64,000 nt of DNA from a virus (IMGVR_UViG_3300033233_000009:1-64000); one strand, 5' to 3'. Positions 6,997 through 15,158 are shown, counted from the first letter of the stretch. Numbers and translations are program-made. The notes: generated by a model not told the origin, from the sequence alone.

Positions 6997-8931
6997 ATGG
7001 CCGCCGACTCAGAGAGACTTCGTCCAGGCTCCAAACAGGTCTACCTCACCTTGCAGAGAAGGCTTCTGGCTGGTGACCAGATACACGCCTTCGTGCTGCC
7101 ATGCCGCTACGGCAAGAGTGACCTCCAGCGCTTCTGCGCCATCGCCCTGCACGAGCAGGGCCTCATCGCGACGACGCTCTCCCTGACGCCGTCGAAGTTC
7201 CTGGCGCAGCAGCTTGTCAATCAGGATCACATCGCCGCGGCGCAGCGCCGCTACTCGCTCGGGGCCTTCCGGTTCGCCAACCTCGTGAAGATGCCGGAGT
7301 ACCTGAACCCGAACGGGGAAGTCTTCATGGCGATGACGAATCAGCTTGCGCTTGCGCAGGCAGCCGTCCTCGTGCAGTGGCTAGAAGCGGTACGGCACCA
7401 GACCGGTAAGCCAGTGCTCGTGTTCGTGGACGAGTGCCACACGGTGTCGGAGGAGAAGGCATGGGGTGGACTGATCCAGGCCATACGCGACGCTGGCGCC
7501 ATCATCGTCCTGCTCACCGCGACCGCCCACCGCGCGGACGGACGCAAGATTCCCGGTTTCTCCTACGACGAGGTCGGTCGCTCTGTGACCCAGGAGCGGC
7601 AATGGAAGCCGCACCCCACGGAGCTGGACAAGGCCATCATCGAGCTACGTGAGGTCGAGCGACTACAAGTCGTCCTCCGGGCTGACCACGAGGTCCCGTT
7701 CTCGCAGGCGTGGCATGAGCGCGTCCTGTGCGGCGTGACGCACAGCCGCTTCGACTGCGCGCTGGAGATTATTCGCGGGAAGACACTCGTGAAGCGGCTG
7801 GTGGACCTGACCCCAGAGGAGGCTCGTGAGCACCTCGGGCGGATCGTTCGGCAGCCGGAGACGGTAGAGGCGGGGGTCATCCGAATGTTGCAAGTGCTGG
7901 CTTGGTACAAAAGCATGAACCCGCAGTGCGCCGCGATGGTCTACTGCGGCAACGACTCGGACAGCGACAGCGACATCAACAGGCACGCCAAGGCAATCGA
8001 GAGCGCGATCCGTCAGTTAGCTCCGTTCGCTTGCCGCACACAGATCGTCACCAGCGCGGATGGCACCGACGGTCCCGATCGGCTGCGTGACTTCTGCAAC
8101 GGGGCCAATGACGTGCTCATCGTCAAACAGATGGCGGGGGTGGGGCTCGACGCGCCACGGGTGAAGGTGGTGCTCGACCTGTCTCCCGTTCGGACGTATG
8201 CCTCTTGCGTCCAGCGCTGGCTCCGCGCGTGCACGCCGTTCGAGACCCCTGGCGCCACACCGATCCGGGCTGCGGTGCTGATTACGCCCGAGGACACTCT
8301 CGCGTGCAAGTTCTTCGATGTGCTGACCCGCGGGATGGTCGGCGCGGACACCGTTCGCATCGCGGGCGACACGATCGAGATTACCGTGGTCCCGCGCAAC
8401 GACGAGCCGGTCACGGTGACGCACGTGACCGCCAGTGACTTCAGTGACGGCGCGTTCCACGACCATGCGCTGCGGTCGGAGGAAGCCACCGAGCTTGGCA
8501 TGGTGAAGCAGATCGGGGACGAGTTTCCTGAGATTCTACGGGAGCGTACATGGCCACAGGTCGTGCAAAGCGTACGGCGACTTTCGGCCATCATCACCGG
8601 AACGGCAACCGCTCAGGAGTCCGCCCTGATAGCCCCAGCCGAGGACACGTCCAAGATGGTTTCGGAGAGGAAGCGCCTCATCAACAGCTACATGCGGAGG
8701 GTGCGTCGTCTGCACTTCGGGCGCTACAACCCCGACACTGTGGAGAAGGAAATGCAGCAGGTCTGGCGGCACCTCTACCGGCGGGCTCGTGTGCCTGGGA
8801 AGTTCGAGGAGCTGAACGACCTGACCATGCTGGACAAGCTCATCGAGACAGCCAGGGGGTTCTTGGTGGCTGACACGCACCCGGGTCTGGTGCTCGACGA
8901 CGAAGGCGCGATCGTCACGGACACCCGATGA
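6997..8931 (+). CDS. SF2 (DEAD/DEAH-like) helicase
   Basis: 644 residues. Motif I is the variant PCRYGKSD (35-42) rather than GxGKT. Motif II is DECH (145-148), motif III LTATAHR (173-179). The second RecA domain carries KQMAGVGLDAPRVKVV and a QRWLRAC motif VI. The C-terminal 200 residues contain a beta-rich insert and basic helices and are not recognised. It lies between a tiny HNH gene and the replication genes; a role in replication restart or recombination is inferred. Walker A still keeps the G-K-S core. Confidence 0.85.
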   Translation: MAADSERLRPGSKQVYLTLQRRLLAGDQIHAFVLPCRYGKSDLQRFCAIALHEQGLIATTLSLTPSKFLAQQLVNQDHIAAAQRRYSLGAFRFANLVKMPEYLNPNGEVFMAMTNQLALAQAAVLVQWLEAVRHQTGKPVLVFVDECHTVSEEKAWGGLIQAIRDAGAIIVLLTATAHRADGRKIPGFSYDEVGRSVTQERQWKPHPTELDKAIIELREVERLQVVLRADHEVPFSQAWHERVLCGVTHSRFDCALEIIRGKTLVKRLVDLTPEEAREHLGRIVRQPETVEAGVIRMLQVLAWYKSMNPQCAAMVYCGNDSDSDSDINRHAKAIESAIRQLAPFACRTQIVTSADGTDGPDRLRDFCNGANDVLIVKQMAGVGLDAPRVKVVLDLSPVRTYASCVQRWLRACTPFETPGATPIRAAVLITPEDTLACKFFDVLTRGMVGADTVRIAGDTIEITVVPRNDEPVTVTHVTASDFSDGAFHDHALRSEEATELGMVKQIGDEFPEILRERTWPQVVQSVRRLSAIITGTATAQESALIAPAEDTSKMVSERKRLINSYMRRVRRLHFGRYNPDTVEKEMQQVWRHLYRRARVPGKFEELNDLTMLDKLIETARGFLVADTHPGLVLDDEGAIVTDTR

Positions 8932-9578
8932 CCCCCGAGCAGATCCGCGAGCAGAAGCGCCAGTACGGCGCCACGCGGCCCGACATGGTGCCCGCCGGCA
9001 GTGTCGGGTGGTGCTGGACCAAGCTGAACCTGCTCAGCATCTACTACAAGACGACGGCGTCGAGCTTCAGCGACATCCAGCAGCTCTGGGACGATCTGGT
9101 TGGGCACAAGGCGTGGCTCGTGATTCCCGACGGGGCGCCCTACGGCACCCCCGAGGCGATGCTCCGCGGCGAGTTAGGGATCACGCTGCCGAAGTTCCGT
9201 GAGGAGCTGTCGCGCCGGGAGCGGGTGCTCCAGTTGGCCCGGGACGAGGCGGTTACGGCGCTCGGGCCGGCCGTACCAGCGAAGGGTGGACCATCACGCA
9301 ATCCCAGTGGAAGAAGCAAGGGTAGCAATACTACCCTTGGTAAGGAGCGTGGCGCCGAGTACCTCGTCCGCCGTCTGAAGCGGGACGCCCCCGAGCACGC
9401 CGCCCGGCTCGCTGCCGGCGAGTACCGGAGCGCCAGGGCAGCGGCGCTCGCCGCGGGGATCGTGAGGCAGCGCTCGCGGGTCGAGCAAGCGCTTGCGCTC
9501 GTCGCGAAGATGACGCCCACGGAGTGGGATGATTTCCTGCGGCTCGCGCGTGCTTCGCGCGCGCCGCGACTCAAATGA
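8928..9578 (+). CDS. Hypothetical protein with phage-type helical C-domain
   Basis: 216 residues; ATG overlaps the helicase stop as ATGA. The N-terminus contains an aromatic stretch (VGWCWTKLNLLSIYYKT). Residues about 135-190 (LVRRLKRDAPEHAARLAAGEYRSARAAALAAGI) match a short helical element frequent in phage and plasmid proteins, resembling a helix-turn-helix. DNA binding is plausible; no enzyme signature is seen. Confidence 0.75.
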   Translation: MTPEQIREQKRQYGATRPDMVPAGSVGWCWTKLNLLSIYYKTTASSFSDIQQLWDDLVGHKAWLVIPDGAPYGTPEAMLRGELGITLPKFREELSRRERVLQLARDEAVTALGPAVPAKGGPSRNPSGRSKGSNTTLGKERGAEYLVRRLKRDAPEHAARLAAGEYRSARAAALAAGIVRQRSRVEQALALVAKMTPTEWDDFLRLARASRAPRLK

Positions 9579-9831
9579 GCCCGCTGCACACCTTCCGTGC
9601 AACGCCGTCTCGCGTTTCCTGCACTGTTGAACGCGCTCCCGGATCGCAACCAAAATCGGGCCCACGACCCTCGAAACTTTGTTCGCCCCCAGCAGCGTCC
9701 CGCCCTTCCCGTGTCGCAACGCGGGCTTGCGTGGTGACACCTGCCGTAGCGGGCGAAGCGGGCCGGCAGAATGCCCCTTGACGGTGCTACGTTGCTTTTA
9801 GTACCGGTATAGCCCGCTCGAAAGGGACACC
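9579..9831 (+). other. Intergenic region with promoter
   Basis: A 253-bp gap without a convincing gene. Its 3' part holds the promoter at 9778-9807. The rest shows no repeat or RNA gene that I can support. Confidence 0.5.
9778..9807 (+). promoter_or_regulatory. Promoter upstream of small regulator-like gene
   Basis: TTGACG (9778-9783), 18 bp, TACCGG (9802-9807). Unlike most promoters here it leaves a short leader with an AAAGGGA ribosome site before the GTG at 9832. Confidence 0.5.
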
Positions 9832-10017
9832 GTGCCGACGACGAAGCCCAAACCCAAGCCCAAGCCGTACCACCTCATGGTCATCCTCGACGAGGAGGAC
9901 CGCCGCGCGCTGGAAGACGCCGCGGGCATCGAGAAGCTCTACAAGGCCGACACGGTACGGCGCGCGATCCGCGCCTACGCACGCAAGCTACGAGTACAGA
10001 CCGCCGCCGCCGGCTGA
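9832..10017 (+). CDS. Small basic protein, possible ribbon-helix-helix
   Basis: 61 residues from GTG at 9832, with AAAGGGA upstream. A Lys-Pro tail (TKPKPKPKPYHL) precedes a short strand and two helices (VILDEEDRRALEDAAG, KADTVRRAIRAYARKL), the order of a CopG/Arc-type DNA-binding fold. Position just before the initiator suggests control of replication, which is inference. Confidence 0.65.
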   Translation: MPTTKPKPKPKPYHLMVILDEEDRRALEDAAGIEKLYKADTVRRAIRAYARKLRVQTAAAG

Positions 10018-10099
10018 ACCGAAGGGGGCTTCTGTGGTCAACAGCGAAGGTATTGCTGTCGGTGCTGTCGTCTCCGCGTTCCAGCGGAGGGGCACCTGA

Positions 10100-10969
10100 A
10101 TGGCTTGGCTCATCGATCCGCGCATGTGGGACGACCCGTGGTACCGGGGCCTTCCGAGCGACGCGCGCGAGCTGTTCAAGTTCGTCCTGTTCGGGAACGT
10201 CCGAACGTCCATCCCGGGGCTGGCCAAGGGGGTGAGCGTCGTGGCGCTCTCCGACGCGGTGGCGTTCACGGTCGAGCAGACCGAGGCGGCCCTGAACCGG
10301 GCGCTCATGCCCGACCACGAGGGCAAGGCGCACATGCTGTTCGACGCGGTCGCCCGGGTCATCCGGGTCCCGAACGCCCCGAAGTACAACAAGTGCACGA
10401 ACCCGAACCAGCTCGTCGGGTGGTTCCGGGCCTGGCGGGACGTGCCCGACTGCGGGCTCAAGGTCGCCCACCTGGAGACCGTGCCGGCCGGGGTGAACCT
10501 AGCCAACGCCGAGATGCTCCGGGCCTGGAACCGGACCTTCGGCCCGGTCATCGCGGCCAGGCAGAACGGGGTACACCTGCACACCTACGCGGACCTCGAC
10601 TCACCGAGGGGACAGCAGCAGCTTTCGTTGGAAGCCTTGCCAAAGGCTTCCGAAAGCCTTTCCCCCTCTGAATGGGAAATGGGATCGGGATCGGGATCTG
10701 GATCTAAGGCTTTGGCAAGCCTTACCGAAGCCTCTCCGACGATCATAAAATCCTCCCCAGAGGGAAATCTTACAGCTCAGAGAGAAACAGGAGGCGAGCA
10801 TGGAGCGAGTGGGCATGGTGGCGGGTCTGGACGCGGAGGTACTCCTGACGGGTCGGGAAGCCGACCGGGAGGGGCTCCGAACGGCAGCGCGGGCGGCCGG
10901 GGGCCCGGAGTCACTCCTGCGGGAGCGGCACCCCCTGCTCGCCGCCGGCTGCCCCGCGGGCTGGACTGA
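10100..10969 (+). CDS. Putative replication initiator with internal origin-like repeats
   Basis: Up to 289 residues from ATG at 10100 (GGAGGGG upstream). Residues 1-150 (MAWLIDPRMWDDPWYRGLPS..., then RVPNAPKYNK) resemble N-terminal domains of phage replication proteins that bind the origin and recruit a helicase loader. Residues 170-210 are encoded by a palindrome-rich stretch with GSGSGSGS. The last 57 codons overlap the next gene in another frame and read as low-complexity Gly/Pro, so the true C-terminus is uncertain. Confidence 0.65.
   Translation: MAWLIDPRMWDDPWYRGLPSDARELFKFVLFGNVRTSIPGLAKGVSVVALSDAVAFTVEQTEAALNRALMPDHEGKAHMLFDAVARVIRVPNAPKYNKCTNPNQLVGWFRAWRDVPDCGLKVAHLETVPAGVNLANAEMLRAWNRTFGPVIAARQNGVHLHTYADLDSPRGQQQLSLEALPKASESLSPSEWEMGSGSGSGSKALASLTEASPTIIKSSPEGNLTAQRETGGEHGASGHGGGSGRGGTPDGSGSRPGGAPNGSAGGRGPGVTPAGAAPPARRRLPRGLD
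10630..10732 (+). repeat. Clustered AAGCCTT palindromes, possible replication origin
   Basis: A perfect palindrome (GGAAGCCTT, 4-nt loop, AAGGCTTCC) lies at 10630-10651, and another (AAGGCTT, TGGC, AAGCCTT) at 10706-10723. Additional AGCCTT or GAAGCCT copies occur at 10655 and 10727. A relatively A+T-rich stretch (ATCATAAAATCC) follows at about 10741. Iteron-like repeats inside the initiator gene next to an A+T-rich stretch recall the lambdoid origin inside gene O. Confidence 0.45.
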
Positions 10970-11699
10970 ACCGGCGCTCGTGGCCGAGACGGCGGGCTGG
11001 TACGCCGACTCCGAGGCGCGGCTCGCCCTGTGCGCCGTCTGCCCCCCGGCAGGGGGCGCCTGCGACCGGGCGACCTCGCTGCTCCGCCCCGGCCAGCTTC
11101 CGGTGTGGCAGGGGGACCGCGTCGTGGCCGGGCGCTGCGAGCGGTACCGCGAGTGGCGGCTCTGCCAGCGGCTCGCGGTGAGCGACGTGCCGGAGCGGTA
11201 CCGCGGCGCGCGGCTGAGCGCGTTTCGGACCGACACCCCGGCGCAGCAGGAAGCGTTCGACGCGATCGGTGGGTTCTTCGAGGCGCTCCAGGGAACCGGC
11301 GAGCCGTGGCTCGTGCTCTCCGGTCCGCACGCGAGCGGCAAGACGCACCTCGCGTGCGGGATGCTGCGCGGCCTGCCGCGGACGATGCCGCGTAAGCGCT
11401 TCTGGTACTCCGACCTGAACGAGCTACGGGTCGCGATGAAGGGCTACAAGTTCGACTCGGACGACGAGGACCCGACCGAGCGCTTGCGCACGACCGACGT
11501 GCTCGTGCTCGACAACCTCGACACCGGCAAGCTCGCGAAAGAGGCGTGGCTGAAGGAGCGCGTCGAGGACGTGCTCTACCAGCGATGGAACCGGCAGCGC
11601 GCGACGTTGATCACGACGCACGGGACGCTTGCGGACCTCGTCGCCGCGTTCACGACGATCACCACCCTGAGCGAGGCGCCGTCATGCAGCCTGGCGTGA
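10800..11699 (+). CDS. DnaC/IstB-like AAA+ helicase loader
   Basis: 299 residues. The start is supported by GGAGG five bases upstream. The ATPase domain (about 130-290) has Walker A GPHASGKT (175-182), Walker B VLVLDNL (about 231-237) and a sensor-like ATLITTHG. The N-terminal 125 residues contain Cys78, Cys81, Cys88, Cys113 and Cys122, a likely zinc site as in DnaC/DnaI-type loaders. It sits directly upstream of the DnaB-like helicase, its expected client. Confidence 0.82.
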   Translation: MERVGMVAGLDAEVLLTGREADREGLRTAARAAGGPESLLRERHPLLAAGCPAGWTEPALVAETAGWYADSEARLALCAVCPPAGGACDRATSLLRPGQLPVWQGDRVVAGRCERYREWRLCQRLAVSDVPERYRGARLSAFRTDTPAQQEAFDAIGGFFEALQGTGEPWLVLSGPHASGKTHLACGMLRGLPRTMPRKRFWYSDLNELRVAMKGYKFDSDDEDPTERLRTTDVLVLDNLDTGKLAKEAWLKERVEDVLYQRWNRQRATLITTHGTLADLVAAFTTITTLSEAPSCSLA

Positions 11700-12064
11700 A
11701 AAGCACCGCCGCTCCGGTGCAGCCGCTCCGCCCAACCCCCGGCAGGGTGCCGCCGCACAACACGGACGCGGAGGCGTCGGTGCTGAGCGCGATCCTGATG
11801 AAGCCCGACGAGTACGACGTTGTCGCCGGGGTGATCCAGACGGTGCACTTCTACGCGGACGCGAACCGGTGGATCTTCGAGGCCATGACGGCCCTGCGCG
11901 AGGTGGGTCAGCCGGTGGACGTGGTCACGGTCGCGACGTGGCTCCAGGGGCAGGGGCGGCTCCCGCAGGTCGGTGGCTCGCCGTACATCGCGCAGATCAT
12001 GGACGCGGTGCCGGCCGTCGCGAACGTCGCGGCCTACGCCGAGATCGTGCGCGACGCCTGGTAG
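11684..12064 (+). CDS. dnaB: DnaB-like replicative helicase, N-terminal part
   Basis: 126 residues from ATG at 11684. It is the DnaB N-terminal helical domain: VPPHNTDAEASVLSAILMKPD, FYADANRWIFEAMTALRE, VDVVTVATWLQ, YIAQIMDAVP and AAYAEIVRDAW. It ends at an amber codon (12062-12064). The same frame then continues without another stop into the ATPase domain. With the amber read through, the protein would be 483 residues, a normal DnaB length. The start overlaps the loader gene. Confidence 0.8.
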   Translation: MQPGVKSTAAPVQPLRPTPGRVPPHNTDAEASVLSAILMKPDEYDVVAGVIQTVHFYADANRWIFEAMTALREVGQPVDVVTVATWLQGQGRLPQVGGSPYIAQIMDAVPAVANVAAYAEIVRDAW

Positions 12065-12214
12065 AAGCGGCAGCTCATCGCGCAGTGCCAGACGTTCGCC
12101 GCGGAGGCGTACCACACGGCCACGCCCGCTCGGGAGCTGGTCCAGAACGCGGAGGCGTCGCTCGCGGAGCTGGGTTCGAGCGGCGCAATCGTCGCGTTCG
12201 CACGCGTCGGTCCA

Positions 12215-13135
12215 GTGGTGTCCGCCGAGGTCGAGCGGATGGAGGAAGCGCGTCGGCTCGGTCTGACCGGCGACGGTGTCTCGACCGGCTTCTCGCGCCT
12301 CGATAGCAAGACGGCTGGCCTGCACAAGGGCGACCTCACGATCATCGCGGCGCGCCCCGGCCACGGTAAGAGCAGCCTCGTGATGAATATTGCGGCGCAC
12401 GTCGCGCGGAAGGGCGTGGAGGGCGTCGGGGTCTTCTCGCTCGAAATGCCGAAGGAGCAGATCGCGATGCGCCTCGCGTGCGCGGAGCGCGGGATCGACA
12501 CGGGCGACGTGCGCCGCAACGTGCTGAAGGGCGAGCAGTGGGCGGAGCTGCAACAGGCGGCGCTCGACATCGCGCAGATGCCGCTCTGGATCGACGACAC
12601 CGCGGGCCTGTCGCTCATGGAGCTACGCTCGCGCGCACGGAAGCTCCAGCGGGATCTTGCTGCCGAGCGCATGGGGGTGCCGTGCAGGCACCTCGGCCTA
12701 GTCTGCGTAGACTACTTGCAGTTGATGCGCGGCATGCGGGAGCGCGGCGACTCGCGCGAGCAGGAAATCGGAACCATCACGCGCGGCCTGAAGCAGCTCG
12801 CCAAGGATCTGCAAGTTCCGGTCATCGCGCTCTCGCAGTTGAACCGCGACACCGAGAAGCACGGCAAGGACCACCGCCCCAAGCTTTCGTCGCTCCGCGA
12901 GTCGGGCAACATCGAGCAGGACGCCGACAGCGTGTGGTTCATCTTCCGCCCGGACCTGTACGACAAGGAAGTCGCCTCGGGGCAGGCGGAGCTGATCATC
13001 GCCAAGCAGCGCAACGGCCCGCTCGACACGATCGAGATGCAGTTCCGGGGCTCGACGATGCGGTTCTACGAGCGCGTCGGCGGCGTGGACATGGACCAGT
13101 TCGACGACTTTGACGACGCGGTCCGGTCGGTGTAG
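12215..13135 (+). CDS. dnaB: DnaB-like replicative helicase, C-terminal ATPase part
   Basis: 306 residues if initiated at GTG 12215, where no ribosome site is visible; coding similarity actually begins just after the amber at 12064 (KRQLIAQCQTFAAEAY). The RecA-like domain has TGFSRLDSKTAGLHKGDL, Walker A ARPGHGKSS, VFSLEMPKEQ, Walker B VCVDYLQLM, and ALSQLNRD. It unwinds DNA at the fork as a ring. All key motifs are intact, so a purely degenerate gene is unlikely. Confidence 0.85.
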   Translation: MVSAEVERMEEARRLGLTGDGVSTGFSRLDSKTAGLHKGDLTIIAARPGHGKSSLVMNIAAHVARKGVEGVGVFSLEMPKEQIAMRLACAERGIDTGDVRRNVLKGEQWAELQQAALDIAQMPLWIDDTAGLSLMELRSRARKLQRDLAAERMGVPCRHLGLVCVDYLQLMRGMRERGDSREQEIGTITRGLKQLAKDLQVPVIALSQLNRDTEKHGKDHRPKLSSLRESGNIEQDADSVWFIFRPDLYDKEVASGQAELIIAKQRNGPLDTIEMQFRGSTMRFYERVGGVDMDQFDDFDDAVRSV

Positions 13136-13178
13136 GCTCGGTCTTGCCATTGCGGACCCTCCCTGGGGTAAAGCCCGT

Positions 13179-13222
13179 CCCGCACGCTCCGCTGTCCTCC
13201 TTTCCGGCGTCGAGCGTGCGGG
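13179..13222 (+). terminator. Hairpin after the helicase gene
   Basis: CCCGCACGCTC (13179-13189) pairs perfectly with GAGCGTGCGGG (13212-13222) around a 22-nt loop. It lies between the dnaB stop and the next promoter. No U-run follows. Confidence 0.5.
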
Positions 13223-13258
13223 CGGGCGGGGCCTGAAGGAAGCCCGCCGACCGGTTTC

Positions 13259-13287
13259 TTGACGGCCCGCAGAGTGCCCCGTACCGT
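13259..13287 (+). promoter_or_regulatory. Promoter of lipoprotein operon
   Basis: TTGACG (13259-13264), 17 bp, TACCGT (13282-13287). An in-frame GTG lies 7 nt after the -10. The TTG of the -35 is in frame with the gene and could be mistaken for its start. Confidence 0.65.
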
Positions 13288-13294
13288 GTCCGAC

Positions 13295-13741
13295 GTGCTG
13301 CCCCTTCCCCGAATCGTTCCCCTCGCCGTCGTCGCGTTCGCTCTGTCCCAACCGGCATGCGGCGGCGCGACCACCGAGCAGGTCGCACTGAGCAGCGCGG
13401 TGGTTGCTGCCAACACCACTCGGCTCGCGGTGCAGTCCGCGGAGACCGGCGCCCTGGCGCTCTATCGGGCCGAGCAGGTCGCCGTCGTCGAGCGGGTCAA
13501 GGCGCAGAACGGGACGCGAGACATGGCCGTCGCCGCGGTCGAGGCGGTGCGCGCGAAGTGGAAGCCCGTGTGGTCCGTCATCGACGCCGCCGCCGCGGCG
13601 CACACGGCGCTCGTCGCTGCGATCGGTGCCTACGAGACCGGCAAGCGTACGGCCGCCGAGGTGGCCGGGGCGGTCACGGCGCTCGCCGCCGCCGAGCAGG
13701 AAGTGGTCGCCGCTGTTGCCCTGGTCCGAGGAGAACGCTGA
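13295..13741 (+). CDS. Lipoprotein
   Basis: 148 residues from the leaderless-type GTG at 13295. The N-terminus (LPLPRIVPLAVVAFALSQPAC) is a lipoprotein signal with lipobox SQPAC, so Cys is lipidated and the protein anchored to a membrane. The mature part is a long Ala-rich helix with charged positions. A spanin- or Rz1-like role in lysis is possible given membrane-protein neighbours, but it is not Pro-rich like Rz1. The stop overlaps the next ATG. Confidence 0.75.
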   Translation: MLPLPRIVPLAVVAFALSQPACGGATTEQVALSSAVVAANTTRLAVQSAETGALALYRAEQVAVVERVKAQNGTRDMAVAAVEAVRAKWKPVWSVIDAAAAAHTALVAAIGAYETGKRTAAEVAGAVTALAAAEQEVVAAVALVRGER

Positions 13742-13986
13742 TGCCCGCCGCGCTCGCCTTCGTCGCTTCCCTGCTCCGGTTCGTCGCCGAGGAGGCGCCA
13801 CACCTCGTGAACGAAGTGCGCTCGATCGTCTCCCTGTGGGCGGGTCGCAAGGGGATCCCGCACGCCGAGCTACTCGCCGCCCTCGGGCCGGTGGACGATC
13901 GCGTGAAGGCCGTGGACGCTGCCGTCGATCAGCACATCGCCGACCTCTGGGGCGACCAGACGCCGCCCGACCCGTCGCGGAAGTGA
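13741..13986 (+). CDS. Hypothetical small amphipathic protein
   Basis: 81 residues. An N-terminal helix (ALAFVASLLRFVAEEAP) is amphipathic rather than clearly transmembrane. The rest is soluble, with DDRVKAVDAAVDQHIADLWG. The start overlaps the lipoprotein stop. No domain recognised. Confidence 0.75.
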   Translation: MPAALAFVASLLRFVAEEAPHLVNEVRSIVSLWAGRKGIPHAELLAALGPVDDRVKAVDAAVDQHIADLWGDQTPPDPSRK

Positions 13987-13990
13987 AGCC

Positions 13991-14275
13991 ATGCGCGTCA
14001 ACGTCCCCCTCACCGTTGCGCTCGACGTGGGCACCCCAGCGGTCTGCGTGCCCGACCCGCTCGCGACGATCAAGAGCCAGCGCGTGCGGCTTCTCGACGT
14101 GGTGGTCATCGGGCCGCTGATGATCTGGGGCGGCGTGAAGGCGGGCGGCTGGGGTGGGGCCGCCCTCGCGTTCTTCGGCCTCACCACGATGGCCTACAAC
14201 GCGCGGAACTACGCGCGCGTTCGTGACATGGCGGCGCCGCCGCCAGTGGCAGCAAGCCCCCCCGGAGCCCAGTAG
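13991..14275 (+). CDS. Small membrane protein
   Basis: 94 residues. Hydrophobic segments at about 36-50 (LDVVVIGPLMIWGG) and 54-68 (GGAALAFFGLTTMAY) form a probable hairpin. The tail is Pro/Ala-rich. It is part of the operon that starts with the lipoprotein. Function is unknown; a holin-like role is only a possibility. Confidence 0.72.
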   Translation: MRVNVPLTVALDVGTPAVCVPDPLATIKSQRVRLLDVVVIGPLMIWGGVKAGGWGGAALAFFGLTTMAYNARNYARVRDMAAPPPVAASPPGAQ

Positions 14276-14287
14276 GAGCCTCTCCCC

Positions 14288-14701
14288 ATGGCGGTCACGT
14301 TCAAGGATCTGGTCAACCACCCGTTCAGCTTCGCGATGGGTGTCGGCGTCGCGAACGGGCTGCTCGCGGTGGGACGGAACAAGAAGATCGACATGCCGAC
14401 CGCGCTCACGCTGAGTGCAATCCTCGGGCTTGGTGAGATGGCGCTGGTCATGTACGAGCCGGAGAGCGAGCGGTCCCACAGCTTGCAGGTGATCGGCGTC
14501 TACTCGGTGCTCGGTGTGCTCGCGGGCCTGCTGCCGTTCATCACGACGGTGCCCCAGCACGGCGGCGCGAGCGTGCCGATCGCATCGAAGGAACCGGCGA
14601 TGCCGATTCCGTTGTTCGCCAGCAACGCGCAGCCGGGCGGCGGGCAGGCAGTGAGCGGCTACTCACGCCGGCAGCCGGCGCGGCGGCGTCGGTACGGCTG
14701 A
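14288..14701 (+). CDS. Multi-pass membrane protein
   Basis: 137 residues. Hydrophobic stretches at about 14-30, 42-56 and 66-88 (VIGVYSVLGVLAGLLPFITTV) suggest three helices. The basic tail ends SRRQPARRRRYG, expected on the cytoplasmic or interior side. No family recognised. Confidence 0.75.
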   Translation: MAVTFKDLVNHPFSFAMGVGVANGLLAVGRNKKIDMPTALTLSAILGLGEMALVMYEPESERSHSLQVIGVYSVLGVLAGLLPFITTVPQHGGASVPIASKEPAMPIPLFASNAQPGGGQAVSGYSRRQPARRRRYG

Positions 14702-14715
14702 AGGCGCCGCCCCGC

Positions 14716-15126
14716 ATGGCCTACGCGCTGATGGCGGCGGAGACTCCCGGCACGTCGGTGCCCGCATCGTCGGTCGAGTACTGGCGCGCGATCCACCGGC
14801 TGCGCCTGACCATGCAGGGGGTCGAGAGCTGGAACCTGGCCCAGCTCGACGCGGACGCGCAGCTCTACCTGAAGGCGCTCGCCGCCAATCCGCCGACCGC
14901 GGCGACCCCGGCGGAGGCCGCTGAGAACGCGAAGCTCACGGCCTACGCCCGCCACGTCATCGAGCAGGCGACCCGCGCTCGTTCGGAGGGCCGCTCCCTC
15001 ACCGGGCCGCCGAAGTGGCTGGTGTTCGTGGCGGTGCTCGCGGCCATCCCGCTCGCGTGGCTGGTGCTCAGGAAGGGCACCGGCGAGTGGCGGCACACGA
15101 CCACCGTGCGTCGGGAGTGGCCGTAG
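14716..15126 (+). CDS. C-terminally anchored membrane protein
   Basis: 136 residues. Residues 20-95 are helical (VEYWRAIHRLRLTMQGVESW). One transmembrane segment near the end (WLVFVAVLAAIPLAWLVL) is followed by a charged tail. The layout is like that of the proteins in the 28-60 kb structural module. Confidence 0.75.
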   Translation: MAYALMAAETPGTSVPASSVEYWRAIHRLRLTMQGVESWNLAQLDADAQLYLKALAANPPTAATPAEAAENAKLTAYARHVIEQATRARSEGRSLTGPPKWLVFVAVLAAIPLAWLVLRKGTGEWRHTTTVRREWP

Positions 15127-15128
15127 GG

Positions 15129-15158
15129 TTGCGCGACCCCTGTACTTGCGTGTACGCT
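15129..15158 (+). promoter_or_regulatory. Promoter of RuvC-like gene
   Basis: TTGCGC (15129-15134), 18 bp, TACGCT (15153-15158). The likely GTG start is 14 nt downstream. Confidence 0.45.

Noticed and set aside
10034-10099. 21-codon leader peptide starting GTG before the initiator
   Set aside because: Short, without a clear ribosome site or attenuator structure; an open stretch of this length is expected by chance at this G+C.
10800-11699. Viral packaging ATPase
   Set aside because: Motifs and position before dnaB match a DnaC/IstB-type loader rather than a terminase or FtsK/HerA ATPase.
13259-13294. TTG start for the lipoprotein
   Set aside because: The TTG is part of a good -35 (TTGACG, 17 bp, TACCGT), and starting at GTG 13295 gives a proper signal peptide.
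11684-15126. Use of TAG as a sense codon (recoded genetic code)
   Set aside because: TAG ends recT, dnaB itself and the genes ending at 14275, 15126, 16742 and 36295, so it works as a stop here; the helicase amber is an isolated case.
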